Assembly: GCF_020731415.2 (NCBI RefSeq)
Contig: NZ_CP088273.1
Coordinates: forward strand, 253,001-317,000
Direction of reading: 5' to 3'
DNA: 64,000 nucleotides
Source of the DNA: Phyllobacterium sp. T1293
Lineage (GTDB): Bacteria; Pseudomonadota; Alphaproteobacteria; Rhizobiales; Rhizobiaceae
In this document: positions 19,954-29,122 of the stretch, piece by piece
How the letters are laid out: every line of letters starts with the position of its first letter
Position numbering within the stretch: position 1 is the first letter of the stretch
Position numbers and translations under genes: made by a program
Notes under the pieces: generated by a model
The model's database searches: none
What the model saw: only the letters and a program-made list of their open reading frames with translations
Told to the model about the DNA's origin: nothing

Positions 19954-21105
19954 TTATTTTACGATCAAGTCAAGAGGTTGGCGTGAAAGTGGCTGGGCTG
20001 CGCCGTTGGTTGTAAGGTAGGTCCGGCCCAGTGTCATGGCTGTGCCGCTGTCAGAATCCATGATGATCATATGGGCAAACAGCGTCATATCGGGCTGTAT
20101 CCGCTCCGGATTGCCGGAATAGAACATCGGCATGTCCATCCATGAGGGCGTAAACCGTGCGCCCTGTGAATAACCGCAAGCGTTGAGCCGGTGGCGTGTC
20201 AGGTCGTGAGCCTCCATCACGCGGGAATGAGCATCGAATACATCGCCGAACGTCGAAGCCGGTGTCATGGCCTCTTCGACGGCCTCAAGTGCCTCACGGG
20301 CGGCATCATAAAGCTCAAGATGACGCTTCGAAGCCTTGCCGGTTAAGACGGTGCGCATTGCCGCCGCATGATAGTGGCGATAGACGCCAGCCCATTCCAG
20401 TGTCAGCTGGTCGTTCTTCGTCAGCTTGCGCCGCCCGGCCTTGTAGCGGCAGAGGAGTGCGTCCTCGCCCGAACCGATGATAAATTCGTTGGCTGGATAA
20501 TCGCCGCCACCGGCGAAAATCGCGCCCTGCATGGCGGCCAGAATGGCACCTTCATCAGCGCCTGCCTTGATCAGCTTCAGGGCCGCATTGAGTGCCTCAT
20601 CGCCAAGTTCTGCTGCTTTGCGCGCATAGACAATTTCAGCGGGGCTTTTCAGCACACGCAGCTTGTCGACAAGACCGGATGCGTCAACGATCTGGCCAAA
20701 GGCGGCGAGCTGTTCGTCAAGCTTGCGGCCATTGGCGGCGGTCAGGCCATGGGTCTGGTATTCAACGCCGATCCGTTTGCCGAGCAAATCGAGATCATTG
20801 AGAAGTTCGCGCAAATCCGCCGCCGGATTGGCATTGTCGCGATCCGCCCAGATCACGATATTTTCGATATTCGAGGTCTGACGTGCCTGGCGCAAATCGG
20901 CGGAACGGGTCATCAACACATGGCTGCCATCGGATTTGACGACGAGGCACTGGAAAAAGCAGAAGCCGAACGTGTCATAGCCTGTCAGCCAGTACATGCT
21001 TTCCTGCGCAAACAGCAACATGGCGTCGAGCTTCTGCTCTGCCATTACCATCATCAGGCGGTCGCGGCGTGCGGCAAATTCCTCGGGCTCGAAATGAAGG
21101 GCCAT
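19954..21105 (-). CDS. M24-family (pita-bread fold) protein with replaced metal ligands
   Basis: A 383-residue protein with the creatinase-like N-domain (about 1-140) and C-terminal pita-bread domain of M24 peptidases (Xaa-Pro aminopeptidases). The usual metal ligands are missing: the strand normally reading Asp...Asp reads LEWAGVYRHYHAAAMRT, and the His and two Glu positions read YSQGARF, HMIIMDSDSG and MTLGRTYL. That resembles the metal-independent members (creatinase, ectoine hydrolase DoeA). A C-N hydrolase acting on a small molecule is therefore more likely than a peptidase, though this is inference. It is a single gene on the minus strand. Confidence 0.78.
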   Translation of the reverse strand: MALHFEPEEFAARRDRLMMVMAEQKLDAMLLFAQESMYWLTGYDTFGFCFFQCLVVKSDGSHVLMTRSADLRQARQTSNIENIVIWADRDNANPAADLRELLNDLDLLGKRIGVEYQTHGLTAANGRKLDEQLAAFGQIVDASGLVDKLRVLKSPAEIVYARKAAELGDEALNAALKLIKAGADEGAILAAMQGAIFAGGGDYPANEFIIGSGEDALLCRYKAGRRKLTKNDQLTLEWAGVYRHYHAAAMRTVLTGKASKRHLELYDAAREALEAVEEAMTPASTFGDVFDAHSRVMEAHDLTRHRLNACGYSQGARFTPSWMDMPMFYSGNPERIQPDMTLFAHMIIMDSDSGTAMTLGRTYLTTNGAAQPLSRQPLDLIVK

Positions 21106-21374
21106 GATTTAGGGTCCAGACTCGTTAATTTGGTCGAAATGGTATGGGGCTTTTCGTTCGGATACAAGGAGCAAAGGCGATGGCAATGTGGTTCATTTTC
21201 AAGCCTTTGCGACGCAATAGCCGGGCGAAAAGACCATATCCTCTGGACGCCGAAACGGCTGCAAGCTGCAGTGTCGAGCCGCTCGGCCGGGGGAAAAGCC
21301 CCGCCCTTCACATCTCTCCTCGCATCGTCTTGCCGTTTCAGGCGCCATTTCGATCATATTAACGGGTCCGGACC

Positions 21375-22169
21375 CTATTCCTCCAGAATTGTGATCGCCG
21401 AGATCTGGCGACCATAGTCCGGTTCCTTGCGGTGGGTGGTGCGCCGATAGGAGAAGAACTGGTCCTCTTCGGCATAGGTGCATTTTTGCAGCGCCGCGGC
21501 GTTCACACCCGCGTTCTGCAGTCGGGTCGTGATGAAAGCCCACAGGTCAAACATCTTGTGGTCTTCCTTGATAGAGTCGCGGAAGAAACGGGCATTGGAT
21601 GGATCGGTTCCGGTGAACTGATCGTAAAATTCCGCGCCCACCTCGTAATTGTCAGGGCCGATTGTCGGGCCGAGTACAGCCTGAATGTTGTCACGCTTTG
21701 CGCCAAGGGCAATCATCGCATCGATGGTGTTTTCGAGCACACCGCCGATGGCGCCGCGCCAGCCCGCATGAGCTGCACCGATAACCTTGGCGTTCCTGTC
21801 GGCAAACAGGATCGGGCCGCAATCGGCAGACAGGGCACCGATGACGATGCCGGGAGTGGTCGTCACCATGGCGTCAGCCTTGGGCCGTTCGCCGTTGAAT
21901 GGGCCGGTTATGGTGATGACATCGGGCGAATGTACCTGATGAACAGTGACAAGCCGTGCAAGCTCGCAACCCAGAGATTGGGCCACCCGGCGGCGATTTT
22001 CGGTCACATGGTCCTGATTGTCATTGGAACCGCTGCCGACATTGAGCCCGGCATAGATGCCGGTGGAAACACCGCCTATACGGGTAAAAAACCCGTGAGC
22101 GATTCGATCTTTCTCGGGGGACCCCAGCAGGGAAGACTGCAACGCTACTGGTTTTTCGGACGTGATCAT
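21375..22169 (-). CDS. pgeF: Purine nucleoside phosphorylase/peptidoglycan-editing factor, LACC1-YfiH family
   Basis: A 264-residue YfiH/PgeF protein. The active-site and zinc residues lie in HQVHSPDV, LSADCGPIL and AAHAGWRG. Family members act as purine nucleoside phosphorylases or adenosine deaminases, and PgeF keeps non-canonical residues out of peptidoglycan. ATG 22169 is preferred; a TTG start at 22226 would overlap the methyltransferase stop by 4 nt and adds 19 residues. It is the last gene of lgt - methyltransferase - pgeF. Confidence 0.9.
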   Translation of the reverse strand: MITSEKPVALQSSLLGSPEKDRIAHGFFTRIGGVSTGIYAGLNVGSGSNDNQDHVTENRRRVAQSLGCELARLVTVHQVHSPDVITITGPFNGERPKADAMVTTTPGIVIGALSADCGPILFADRNAKVIGAAHAGWRGAIGGVLENTIDAMIALGAKRDNIQAVLGPTIGPDNYEVGAEFYDQFTGTDPSNARFFRDSIKEDHKMFDLWAFITTRLQNAGVNAAALQKCTYAEEDQFFSYRRTTHRKEPDYGRQISAITILEE

Positions 22170-22222
22170 ACCGGATTGCTCTTTCTCAAGGCTGCGGATG
22201 GTGGTGGAGCAGCGACGCGAAG

Positions 22223-23317
22223 TCAATTGCTTCCGTCTATGGATTCAAATGGAAACAAATATGTGGCCGGGTCTGTAACGCAAAGCACCTTGAACAGCGT
22301 GCCCATCTGAGCGGGGCTTGCCAAACGTTCGACATCGGCGCGAATCTGGTGTTGAAAATCGGCGGATTTCCCGTTGCCGAAGGCGCCAGCACGGTCAAGC
22401 AATCCCATGGCGATCAGGAAATCGCCCTGGGTCATGGCGTTGGTCTTGCAGTCCTCGGAACGGGCGGCTTTATCAAGCATGGCGAAATCGACATGGGTGG
22501 TCAGGTCAGCCTCGCCGGGCTCATCAAACACATTAACGGATTTATGGCGGTGGAGCGCCTGCAGCGTATCACCAAAACCCTGTTGCAGATGGCCGTAATC
22601 TATCAGGAGGGCAGCGCCCCGTTCGCGGTTCACGCGCTCGGCAATCTCCTGCATCAGCGCGCTGCGGGCCGGGGCAATCTCGAAAACAGTTCCGTCGGGA
22701 GCAGTGGCATGATTGGCAGGTAGAAGCGCTGTGTCGATTGATCCCGAGCCAGCTGCGAAAGCAAGATCGCCTGTTGCATCGACTGTGACCGTACGGTCAA
22801 CGAAACGCCCGCCAGCTTTCACATATTGCCTGATGGGAATGGCGTCAAACAGCTCGTTGGCGACAAGCACAAGCGGCCCGGATGGCAGGTCGCAGAACTG
22901 TTCATGCCACTGAATTTCAAACCCGGATGTATCGAGCGTTTCCTTCTGGATTTGGGTCAGGCGCGGGCTGATCTCGACCATATGGATCTGCGCTGCCTTA
23001 ATGAAATCCGGCGCAAGCTTTGAAGCCGCGCGCAATATATCCTTCATCAATGTCCCGCGTCCGGGGCCAATCTCACACAGGATGAATTCGGCTGGCGATT
23101 CCAGCGCCTGCCAGGCACCAACGCACCAGACACCGATAAGCTCGCCGAACATCTGGCTTACTTCTGGGGCGGTGATGAAATCACCTTCGCGGCCAAATGG
23201 CTCGCGCGTGGTGTAATAGCCCGCATCCTTGTCGAACAGACACATCGCCATATAGTCGGCAACGCTGATTGGTCCCCCCAGCTCGATCTGTCTGATAATG
23301 CGCTGTTTCAGCTTCAT
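22223..23317 (-). CDS. NDUFAF7/MidA-like SAM-dependent methyltransferase (DUF185)
   Basis: A 364-residue protein with the N-terminal [20 protein letters not shown] and the AdoMet-binding loop [10 protein letters not shown] (about 81-90), followed by ANELFDAIP, the marks of the DUF185 family. The mitochondrial relative NDUFAF7 dimethylates an arginine of complex I subunit NDUFS2; a similar role here is inference. Its start overlaps the lgt stop by 4 nt (ATGA), so it is translationally coupled to lgt. Confidence 0.92.
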   Translation of the reverse strand: MKLKQRIIRQIELGGPISVADYMAMCLFDKDAGYYTTREPFGREGDFITAPEVSQMFGELIGVWCVGAWQALESPAEFILCEIGPGRGTLMKDILRAASKLAPDFIKAAQIHMVEISPRLTQIQKETLDTSGFEIQWHEQFCDLPSGPLVLVANELFDAIPIRQYVKAGGRFVDRTVTVDATGDLAFAAGSGSIDTALLPANHATAPDGTVFEIAPARSALMQEIAERVNRERGAALLIDYGHLQQGFGDTLQALHRHKSVNVFDEPGEADLTTHVDFAMLDKAARSEDCKTNAMTQGDFLIAMGLLDRAGAFGNGKSADFQHQIRADVERLASPAQMGTLFKVLCVTDPATYLFPFESIDGSN

Positions 23318-24174
23318 CGCCCGGTGGAAACTTCCGGGTTGCGGGCTGTGAGAAGCGCCCAGACACCAATGAGCACCATAGGGATTGAAAGGATCATGCC
23401 CATTGTCAGCCAGCCGCCATAGAGATAGCCAAGCTGTGCGTCAGGCTCGCGGAAGAATTCGACAAAAATGCGCGACAGGCCATAACCGGTGATGAAGGCG
23501 CCGCCGATAAAGCGCGGGCTTTTCAGCTTGCGGCCATAGAAAATCAGCAAAGCGAGCGTGGTGAAGAGAACAATGCCTTCAAGCGCTGCCTCATAAAGCT
23601 GGCTTGGATGGCGAACAAAAGGGCCGCCTGTCGGGAAAATCATACCCCACGGCACATCGGTCATGCGGCCCCAAAGTTCACCGTTGATGAAATTGGCAAC
23701 GCGGACAAGACCAAGCCCGACGGGTACGCCCGCCGCGATGGTGTCGATCATGCTGAAAACGTTGATCCTGCGCGAGCGGGCAAACAGGATCATGGCGAGT
23801 GTGGTGCCAAGGAGCCCGCCATGGAAGGACATGCCGCCTTCCCAGACTTTGAAAATATCAAGCGGGTTATGGAGGTAGCGGGCAAGATCGTAAAACAGGA
23901 TGTAGCCGATGCGCCCACCCAGAACCACGCCAAGTGCGGCCCAGAGAACAAAGTCATCAAGGTCATTGGGCTTCATTGGCGGCGTGTTGTTGGCCCACAG
24001 GCGCGGTTTGCTGATGAGCCTCTTACCGTACCACCATGCGAAGAGAATGCCGACCACATAGCCTAGTCCATACCAGTGTACGGAGAATGGCCCGATGGAA
24101 AAGATCACCGGATCGATGTTGGGAAATGCGATCGCGGCCATCGTCGGGACAAGAATTTCGCTCACAATAGGCAC
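23314..24174 (-). CDS. lgt: Prolipoprotein diacylglyceryl transferase
   Basis: A 286-residue inner-membrane enzyme that moves diacylglycerol from phosphatidylglycerol to the lipobox cysteine. Seven or so helices are visible, with the Lgt signature [16 protein letters not shown] (about 157-172) and the motifs [10 protein letters not shown] and SFHGGLLG. The start is uncertain: GTG 24174 is used here, while GTG 24165 or ATG 24141 would give slightly shorter proteins. It heads the overlapping group lgt - methyltransferase - pgeF and is divergent from ubiK. Confidence 0.93.
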   Translation of the reverse strand: MPIVSEILVPTMAAIAFPNIDPVIFSIGPFSVHWYGLGYVVGILFAWWYGKRLISKPRLWANNTPPMKPNDLDDFVLWAALGVVLGGRIGYILFYDLARYLHNPLDIFKVWEGGMSFHGGLLGTTLAMILFARSRRINVFSMIDTIAAGVPVGLGLVRVANFINGELWGRMTDVPWGMIFPTGGPFVRHPSQLYEAALEGIVLFTTLALLIFYGRKLKSPRFIGGAFITGYGLSRIFVEFFREPDAQLGYLYGGWLTMGMILSIPMVLIGVWALLTARNPEVSTGR

Positions 24175-24328
24175 TCCGTAATCAGCATGGTTTATCGGCG
24201 CGGACCATGCGCGAGGGCAGGAACAGCGTCAAGACGCCTATCCGGTAACATTTGTGCAATTATGACCTTCGCTTGCAATCGCCCGCCGCGGCGATTATTT
24301 GATTGGGAAAGCAACAGAGGTATCTGCC

Positions 24329-24652
24329 ATGACCAATGGATCAAACCGCGTTCTTGATGAACTGGCCAAGCTCGTGACCGACGCCGCCGGTGCAGCGCAG
24401 GGTGTTCGCCGCGAAGTTGAGACTGCATTCCGTGGGCAGGCCGAGCGGCTGCTCAACACCATGGATGTGGTGCAGCGCGAGGATTTCGAAGCCGTGCGTG
24501 AAATGGCTATCCGCGCCCGTGCCGAAAACACGGCGCTGCTCGCCCGCATTGAAGCGCTTGAAGCGCTGGTTGGCAGCAAAGATAAATCCAGTGGCGATGC
24601 GGCCAAGCCGGCGAAACCTGCAGCATCCGGCACCCGTGCCAAAAAAGACTGA
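24329..24652 (+). CDS. ubiK: Ubiquinone biosynthesis accessory factor UbiK (BMFP family)
   Basis: A 107-residue protein with a helical N-terminal region containing AAGAAQGVRREVETAFRGQ and a central coiled coil (DFEAVREMAIRARAENTALL) of the BMFP/YqiC family. An Ala/Lys-rich tail follows. UbiK assists aerobic ubiquinone synthesis and binds lipid. ATG 24329 with AGAGG upstream is preferred to an earlier in-frame start. A strong terminator follows. Confidence 0.88.
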   Translation: MTNGSNRVLDELAKLVTDAAGAAQGVRREVETAFRGQAERLLNTMDVVQREDFEAVREMAIRARAENTALLARIEALEALVGSKDKSSGDAAKPAKPAASGTRAKKD

Positions 24653-24680
24653 CGCGTAATCGTTTCGTCTAGGATCAAAT

Positions 24681-24710
24681 AAAAAGCCCCGCAATCGCGG
24701 GGCTTTTTAT
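24681..24710. terminator. Bidirectional intrinsic terminator
   Basis: AAAAAGCCCCGC and GCGGGGCTTTTT form a perfect stem with an AATC loop and A/T runs on both sides. It serves ubiK on the plus strand and the convergent small acidic gene on the minus strand. Confidence 0.93.
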
Positions 24711-24722
24711 CATTCGGACGGA

Positions 24723-24896
24723 TCAGGCTTCGGCGCTATCGGCCAGTTCTTCTTCACCGGCTGCAATTGCTTCTTCTTCGGTCTCGAAAGGGCCGACTTT
24801 GTCGCCCGCTTCGTCGTCAATCGTGATGACATAATACCACTGACCATCGTCGTTTTTCTGGGTAGCGGTTACTGTCGCATTCGGTTCTGTGGACAT
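24723..24896 (-). CDS. Small acidic protein, 57 aa
   Basis: A 57-residue acidic protein starting MSTEPNATVTATQK, with a central WYYVITIDDEAGDKVGPF strand-like segment and a Glu/Ala-rich helix at the end. The WYY...GPF-x-TEEEA layout recalls small DUF2188-like domains, but the match is loose. ATG 24896 has an excellent AAGGAGAC upstream, so the longer upstream frame is rejected. It converges on ubiK through a shared terminator. The function is unknown. Confidence 0.8.
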   Translation of the reverse strand: MSTEPNATVTATQKNDDGQWYYVITIDDEAGDKVGPFETEEEAIAAGEEELADSAEA

Positions 24897-25469
24897 TGCC
24901 GTCTCCTTTTGGATGAAACCGACTGATAGTCTAGGTGGCCTGCGTATCGACGATGTGACGAATATCTGACAGAGGCAAAAATTACCTGTCGACGGCTCCG
25001 ATGAATGCCTGTTCGTCTTGATCCGGATGGGCTGTTTTTTGCGCCGATGAATCACCTTTGACAAAACCGGTGGTTGGCAGGACCGTTACCACCGGGCTTT
25101 TTGCTGTATTTCGGCGTTCCAATGCGCTGTCCCCAAAATAAATCTTAACAAATTATCAACAGGTGGAAATCGCCGAAAATCGTTTTCTTAGAGTCAGTTA
25201 AAGGCTGCTCGTGAATCATTTTCGGAACTTCTGTCCACACCCATTCGCGCCATTTGGGCCAAAGGGGGCTGGCGCTCGGACTCAGCATCAATACACTGAA
25301 ATTACAGCATGATTCGTTTCGATGGTCATGCAGCGGGTAACAAGTTCATATCCGTGGTCCGGCTGGTGCGTTCTGCCTGCCGGTGAGTTTTCAAGCGTTG
25401 TGTGTCCTTTGGGTGGGTGCGCTGTGTTCCCGCAGCGTCAGATGAGATTCGATTGAGCAGGTAGTGGCG
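24897..25469. other. 573-bp stretch without a recognised gene
   Basis: No frame on either strand here has coding character. The stretch holds the upstream region of the small acidic gene (minus strand) and of the YbjN gene (plus strand). The region is locally AT-rich around 25130-25200 and contains TTATCAACA at 25153-25161, one mismatch from a DnaA box. No hairpin with a T run was seen. Confidence 0.6.
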
Positions 25470-25970
25470 ATGAGCCTTCTGGAAATAGAGATTGCGCGTG
25501 ATTTGCATCCGGTCGATGTGATTGAACATGTTGCCCATGCCAATGAATGGGCTTTCGAGCGCACCGGGGACGATGAAATCGCGATTACGGTCGAGGGAAA
25601 CTGGACGGACTACCAGATTTCCTTCTCGTGGATGGAAGATTTTGAGGCGCTGCATCTCGCCTGCGCCTTTGACATCGCGGTTAGCGAGCCGCGCGTCAAT
25701 GAAGTGATGCGACTGCTGTCGCTGATCAACGAACAGTTGCTGATGGGCCATTTCGATCTGTGGCGGCAGGAAGGCGCGGTCATGTATCGCCAGTCCCTGC
25801 TTCTATCGGGCGGTGCTGAGCCAACGAGCAAGCAGGTGGAAGTTCTCCTGTCCAGCGCGCTCGATGCCTGCGAGACCTATTTTCAGGCGTTCCAGTTTGT
25901 TGTCTGGTCAGGCTCGACAGCACGGGAATCGCTCGATAGCATCCTGTTCGAGACGGTCGGTTCGGCCTGA
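25470..25970 (+). CDS. YbjN-domain protein
   Basis: A 166-residue cytosolic protein with the YbjN fold pattern: a two-strand N-terminal part (ITVEGNWTDYQISFSWMED), then helices with NEVMRLLSLINEQLLMGHFDLW and MYRQSLLL. YbjN proteins are type III secretion chaperone-like sensory proteins, and in E. coli YbjN affects motility and stress. ATG 25470 is used, since the preceding GTG adds only two residues. csaA follows after 22 nt in the same direction. Confidence 0.85.
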   Translation: MSLLEIEIARDLHPVDVIEHVAHANEWAFERTGDDEIAITVEGNWTDYQISFSWMEDFEALHLACAFDIAVSEPRVNEVMRLLSLINEQLLMGHFDLWRQEGAVMYRQSLLLSGGAEPTSKQVEVLLSSALDACETYFQAFQFVVWSGSTARESLDSILFETVGSA

Positions 25971-25992
25971 TCTATCAATTTGAGTTGGCCTG

Positions 25993-26328
25993 ATGACCAT
26001 CAGTTTTGACGATTTCGAGAAAGTGGATATCCGCGTCGGCACTATTGTGGAGGCGGAAACCTTCCCTGAGGCGCGTAAGCCAGCCTTCAAGCTCAAGATC
26101 GATTTCGGCCCTGAAATCGGCATCAAGAAGTCTTCGGCGCAGATCACCAAGCACCATGCGCTGGACGAGCTGAAAGGCCGTCAGGTGATGGCGGTGGTCA
26201 ATTTCCCGCCGCGCCAGATCGGCCCATTCATGTCGGAAGTGCTGACGCTTGGCTTCCCGGATGAGGAGGGCGGTGTTGTACTTGCCGCCATCAGCAAGCC
26301 GGTTCCGAATGGCGGAAAGCTGTTTTAA
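25993..26328 (+). CDS. csaA: CsaA-type tRNA-binding/chaperone protein
   Basis: A 111-residue single-domain OB-fold protein of the tRNA-binding (Trbp111/CsaA) family: [20 protein letters not shown] at the start, then [11 protein letters not shown] and [19 protein letters not shown]. CsaA has export-related chaperone activity in Bacillus and binds tRNA-like structures. It probably forms one transcript with the YbjN gene. Confidence 0.93.
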   Translation: MTISFDDFEKVDIRVGTIVEAETFPEARKPAFKLKIDFGPEIGIKKSSAQITKHHALDELKGRQVMAVVNFPPRQIGPFMSEVLTLGFPDEEGGVVLAAISKPVPNGGKLF

Positions 26329-26376
26329 GCTGCGTGTGCAGCCTTTTCAGCGACTTCAGGCGACTCTCTTCGATAA

Positions 26377-27789
26377 TCAGGCCGGGATGCGCACCACAGC
26401 GCGCAGACCGCCCATGGGACTTTCATCAAGGGTGATATCGCCGCCATGGCTGCGGGCGATGTCGAGTGCAATCGCAAGCCCCAATCCGGTGCCGCTGGCA
26501 TCCTGATTGCGTGCTTCGTCAAGCCGGAAAAATGGTTTGAACACCTCGTCGCGCATGTCCTTCGGGATTCCCGAACCGTCATCATCAATGGTTATGCTCA
26601 ACCAACCGTCGCGGTGATCGGCGTTGACCACGACATTTCTGGCGTACCGGAATGAGTTCGAGACCAGATTGGAGATCAGGCGCGAGAAGGCATTGGGGCG
26701 AACCTGAATTTCCGGCTCGCCGCGAATGCTCGATTTGAAGCCGCGTTCCAAAAGGGCGCCTTCTTCCTTCAACTTGGCAAAAAGGCGCTCGAGATTGAAT
26801 GTCCCTGTCTCTTCCTCCGCCTCGCTGCGGGCAAAGGCGAGATAGCCTTCCAGCATGGACTGCATGTCCTCGATATCCTGCTCCATGGCATCCGTATCGA
26901 CCTTGTGGCCGACAAGCGCGAGTTGCAGCTTGAAGCGCGTGAGGATGGTGCGCAGATCATGGCTGACGCCGCTGAGCATGGTGGTGCGCTGCTCGATCTG
27001 GCGCTCGATGCGCTCGCGCATGACAATGAACGCAGCACCGGCCCGGCGCACTTCTTCGGCTCCGCGTGGCTTGAAGTCGGGCGGCGTGGCGCGTCCTTTA
27101 CCGAAACTGTCGGCGGCGGCAGCAAGTTGCTGGATTGGTTTGATCTGGTTGCGCAGGAAGAGAATGGCGATGGCAAGCAGCACCAGCGCGGAACCGGACA
27201 TCCAGACGAGCAGGATCAGGGTGTTTGAGGCATAGGCCTGACTGCGGCGGGCAAAAACCCGCAGGACCTTGCCTTCCAGTTGAATACGGATTTCAACGAG
27301 GTCGGAATCGCCAATCGTGTCGATCCAGAAAGGCCGGTTGATCTGCTTGGTGATCTCGGCGCTTAGCGGCTCGTCCAGAATGGAGAAAAACGGCTTTGGA
27401 CCGGGTGCGGGCAGGGGATCGGGCGGCAGGATCGAAATGCTGAGCGACAGTTTCTCGCGGGCAATGCGGATGAGATTTTCATACCCCGGGTCCTGCGGGT
27501 AGGTGTCCATCACATCGATAATGCCTGAAATATCGCGCACCACGGCCGTAGAGAGACGCTGCGTCACGGTCTGCCAGTACCGCTCCATGAACACGAAGGC
27601 GATGACTGACTGCAACAACACCATGGGTGCAATGATAATGATCAGCGAGCGCGCATAGAGCCTTTTCGGCATCCATTGCGCCAGCCAGCGGGAAAATTTC
27701 CGCCATGGGCCGAGCAGCGTGCTGCGCCTGCGTCGCCAATGCCGCTGCCTGACTGCCAATGCGCGTTTTGCACTGTCCGTTTGTGCCAT
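26377..27789 (-). CDS. Sensor histidine kinase, EnvZ-like
   Basis: A 470-residue inner-membrane kinase: TM1 about 48-70, a periplasmic domain to about 188, TM2 about 190-212, a HAMP linker, then HisKA with phospho-acceptor His277 in LSGVSHDLRT. The ATPase domain has the N box NLVSNSFRYA, G1 DDDGSGIP and G2 GTGLGLAIA. It sits downstream of an OmpR-type regulator gene in the same direction, 56 nt apart, and is the likely cognate kinase. The signal is unknown. Confidence 0.92.
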   Translation of the reverse strand: MAQTDSAKRALAVRQRHWRRRRSTLLGPWRKFSRWLAQWMPKRLYARSLIIIIAPMVLLQSVIAFVFMERYWQTVTQRLSTAVVRDISGIIDVMDTYPQDPGYENLIRIAREKLSLSISILPPDPLPAPGPKPFFSILDEPLSAEITKQINRPFWIDTIGDSDLVEIRIQLEGKVLRVFARRSQAYASNTLILLVWMSGSALVLLAIAILFLRNQIKPIQQLAAAADSFGKGRATPPDFKPRGAEEVRRAGAAFIVMRERIERQIEQRTTMLSGVSHDLRTILTRFKLQLALVGHKVDTDAMEQDIEDMQSMLEGYLAFARSEAEEETGTFNLERLFAKLKEEGALLERGFKSSIRGEPEIQVRPNAFSRLISNLVSNSFRYARNVVVNADHRDGWLSITIDDDGSGIPKDMRDEVFKPFFRLDEARNQDASGTGLGLAIALDIARSHGGDITLDESPMGGLRAVVRIPA

Positions 27790-27845
27790 ATGATCAGTGC
27801 CCGCTCGCGCATTGGTTATTCCGTCCGGATTTGTTGATCCGGACT

Positions 27846-28547
27846 CTATTCCACGCTCAATTTATAGCCGACGCCGCGTACCGTCTGCAACCAAACTGGA
27901 TTGGCCGGATCATTTTCAATCTTGCGGCGAAGGCGATTGATCTGCACGTCAATTGTTCGCTCGCCAACATCGCCTTCCTGACCTGTTAACTCGTGCCGGG
28001 GCACGGTTTCGCCAGCACGGGCAGCGAAGATCGCCATAATGTCCTGTTCGCGGTCGGTCAGGCGGATCAATTCGCCCGAACGCTTCAGTTCGCGCTTGGC
28101 GATCACGAAGGTATAGGGACCGAAAACGATCTGCTCGATCTTGGCCTGTGATGCTGGCGCACCACGACGCAGAATATTGTTGATGCGCAGGATCAGCTCG
28201 CGCGGGTCAAACGGCTTTGGCAGATAATCATCCGCACCCGCTTCAAGGCCTGTGATCCGGCTGTCCGTTTCGGATAGCGCGGTCAGCATCAAAATGGGAA
28301 CGTTCTTTTCCTCACGCAGCGACTGGGTGAGGGCCACGCCGCTTTCGCCGGGCATCATCACGTCGAGGATCAGGAGATCATAATCAATGCCGGCCAGCTT
28401 GCGCCGGGCTTCGTCCGCATTGGCAGCCACCGTAATACGAAAGCCGCTGCCTGTCAGATATTGTGACAGCAGGTTGCGAATTCGGGTGTCGTCGTCGACA
28501 ATGAGCAGGTGTGGCGCATCGTCTGAAAGCGGAAGTTCTTCACTCAC
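27846..28547 (-). CDS. OmpR-family response regulator (PetR-like)
   Basis: A 233-residue two-domain regulator. The receiver has the acidic pair in LLIVDDDTR, phospho-acceptor Asp62 in LLILDVMMPG, and Lys in the DDYLPKPF motif. The C-terminal winged helix ends VWLQTVRGVGYKLSVE. It lies between a MarR-type gene and the histidine-kinase gene. A MarR-OmpR pair is also the layout of petP-petR in Rhodobacter capsulatus, so a PetR identity is suggested by gene order only. Confidence 0.92.
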   Translation of the reverse strand: MSEELPLSDDAPHLLIVDDDTRIRNLLSQYLTGSGFRITVAANADEARRKLAGIDYDLLILDVMMPGESGVALTQSLREEKNVPILMLTALSETDSRITGLEAGADDYLPKPFDPRELILRINNILRRGAPASQAKIEQIVFGPYTFVIAKRELKRSGELIRLTDREQDIMAIFAARAGETVPRHELTGQEGDVGERTIDVQINRLRRKIENDPANPVWLQTVRGVGYKLSVE

Positions 28548-28618
28548 TAATGTCGTTCCTTCTCTCTCCGGGCATTTACGCCCGTCCCTGGTCCCCGGAC
28601 GTCCCGATCCGGCCTAAA

Positions 28619-29122
28619 CTATCCTGCCTGTGGCAGGCTGTCGATCTGTTGCCATTGGCTGGGATTGACCATCGCCTTGAGGAAATGCTCGATCACCGTC
28701 CGGTCAGCCAGACCGATTTGCTCCAATGCACTGCCAATGCGGCGTGATTGCGGTGCTGCAAGTTCAAGTGCAAGTTCCCGGCCCTTCATGGTGGGATACA
28801 GTTCCCGCTGCCGCCGGTCGCGTGGCCCCGGTATTTGCACGACGTGGTCCGTATCGATCAATTGCTTGAGCACCCTTGCCAGACTTTGCTTGGTAATTTG
28901 CAGTACATCAAGCAATTCCGCCACGGTCATACCCGGCTTGCGGTTGATGAAGTAGAGAACGCGGTGATGGGCACGACCAAAAGCCAGCTTTTCCAGAATC
29001 AGATCCGGGTCGGCAGTGAAGTCGCGATAGGCAAAGAAAAACAGCTCGATGAGGTCAAGTTGGCTCGCGTCCTCCTTGGTCAGGGCTGTCTCAATGTGCC
29101 GATCTGGTGTATAAGGTTTCAT
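28619..29122 (-). CDS. MarR-family transcriptional regulator (PetP-like)
   Basis: A 167-residue winged-helix regulator: dimerisation helices at the ends, with the DNA-binding part GMTVAELLDVLQITKQSLARVLKQL (about 83-107) and wing GPRDRRQRELYPT. It is the first gene of the minus-strand group marR - OmpR regulator - kinase, and is divergent from ilvE across a 339-bp region with several palindromes. The PetP comparison rests on the arrangement described for the OmpR gene. Confidence 0.9.
   Translation of the reverse strand: MKPYTPDRHIETALTKEDASQLDLIELFFFAYRDFTADPDLILEKLAFGRAHHRVLYFINRKPGMTVAELLDVLQITKQSLARVLKQLIDTDHVVQIPGPRDRRQRELYPTMKGRELALELAAPQSRRIGSALEQIGLADRTVIEHFLKAMVNPSQWQQIDSLPQAG

Noticed and set aside
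21180-21362. Possible 60-codon plus-strand frame with AAGGAG upstream, between the M24 and pgeF genes.
   Set aside because: Arg/Pro/Ser-rich composition with no recognised pattern; the AAGGAG alone is not enough. It could be looked at again if conserved in relatives.
25153-25161. TTATCAACA, one mismatch from a DnaA box, in the 24.9-25.5 kb gap.
   Set aside because: Single weak site with no cluster and no origin-linked genes nearby; expected by chance.
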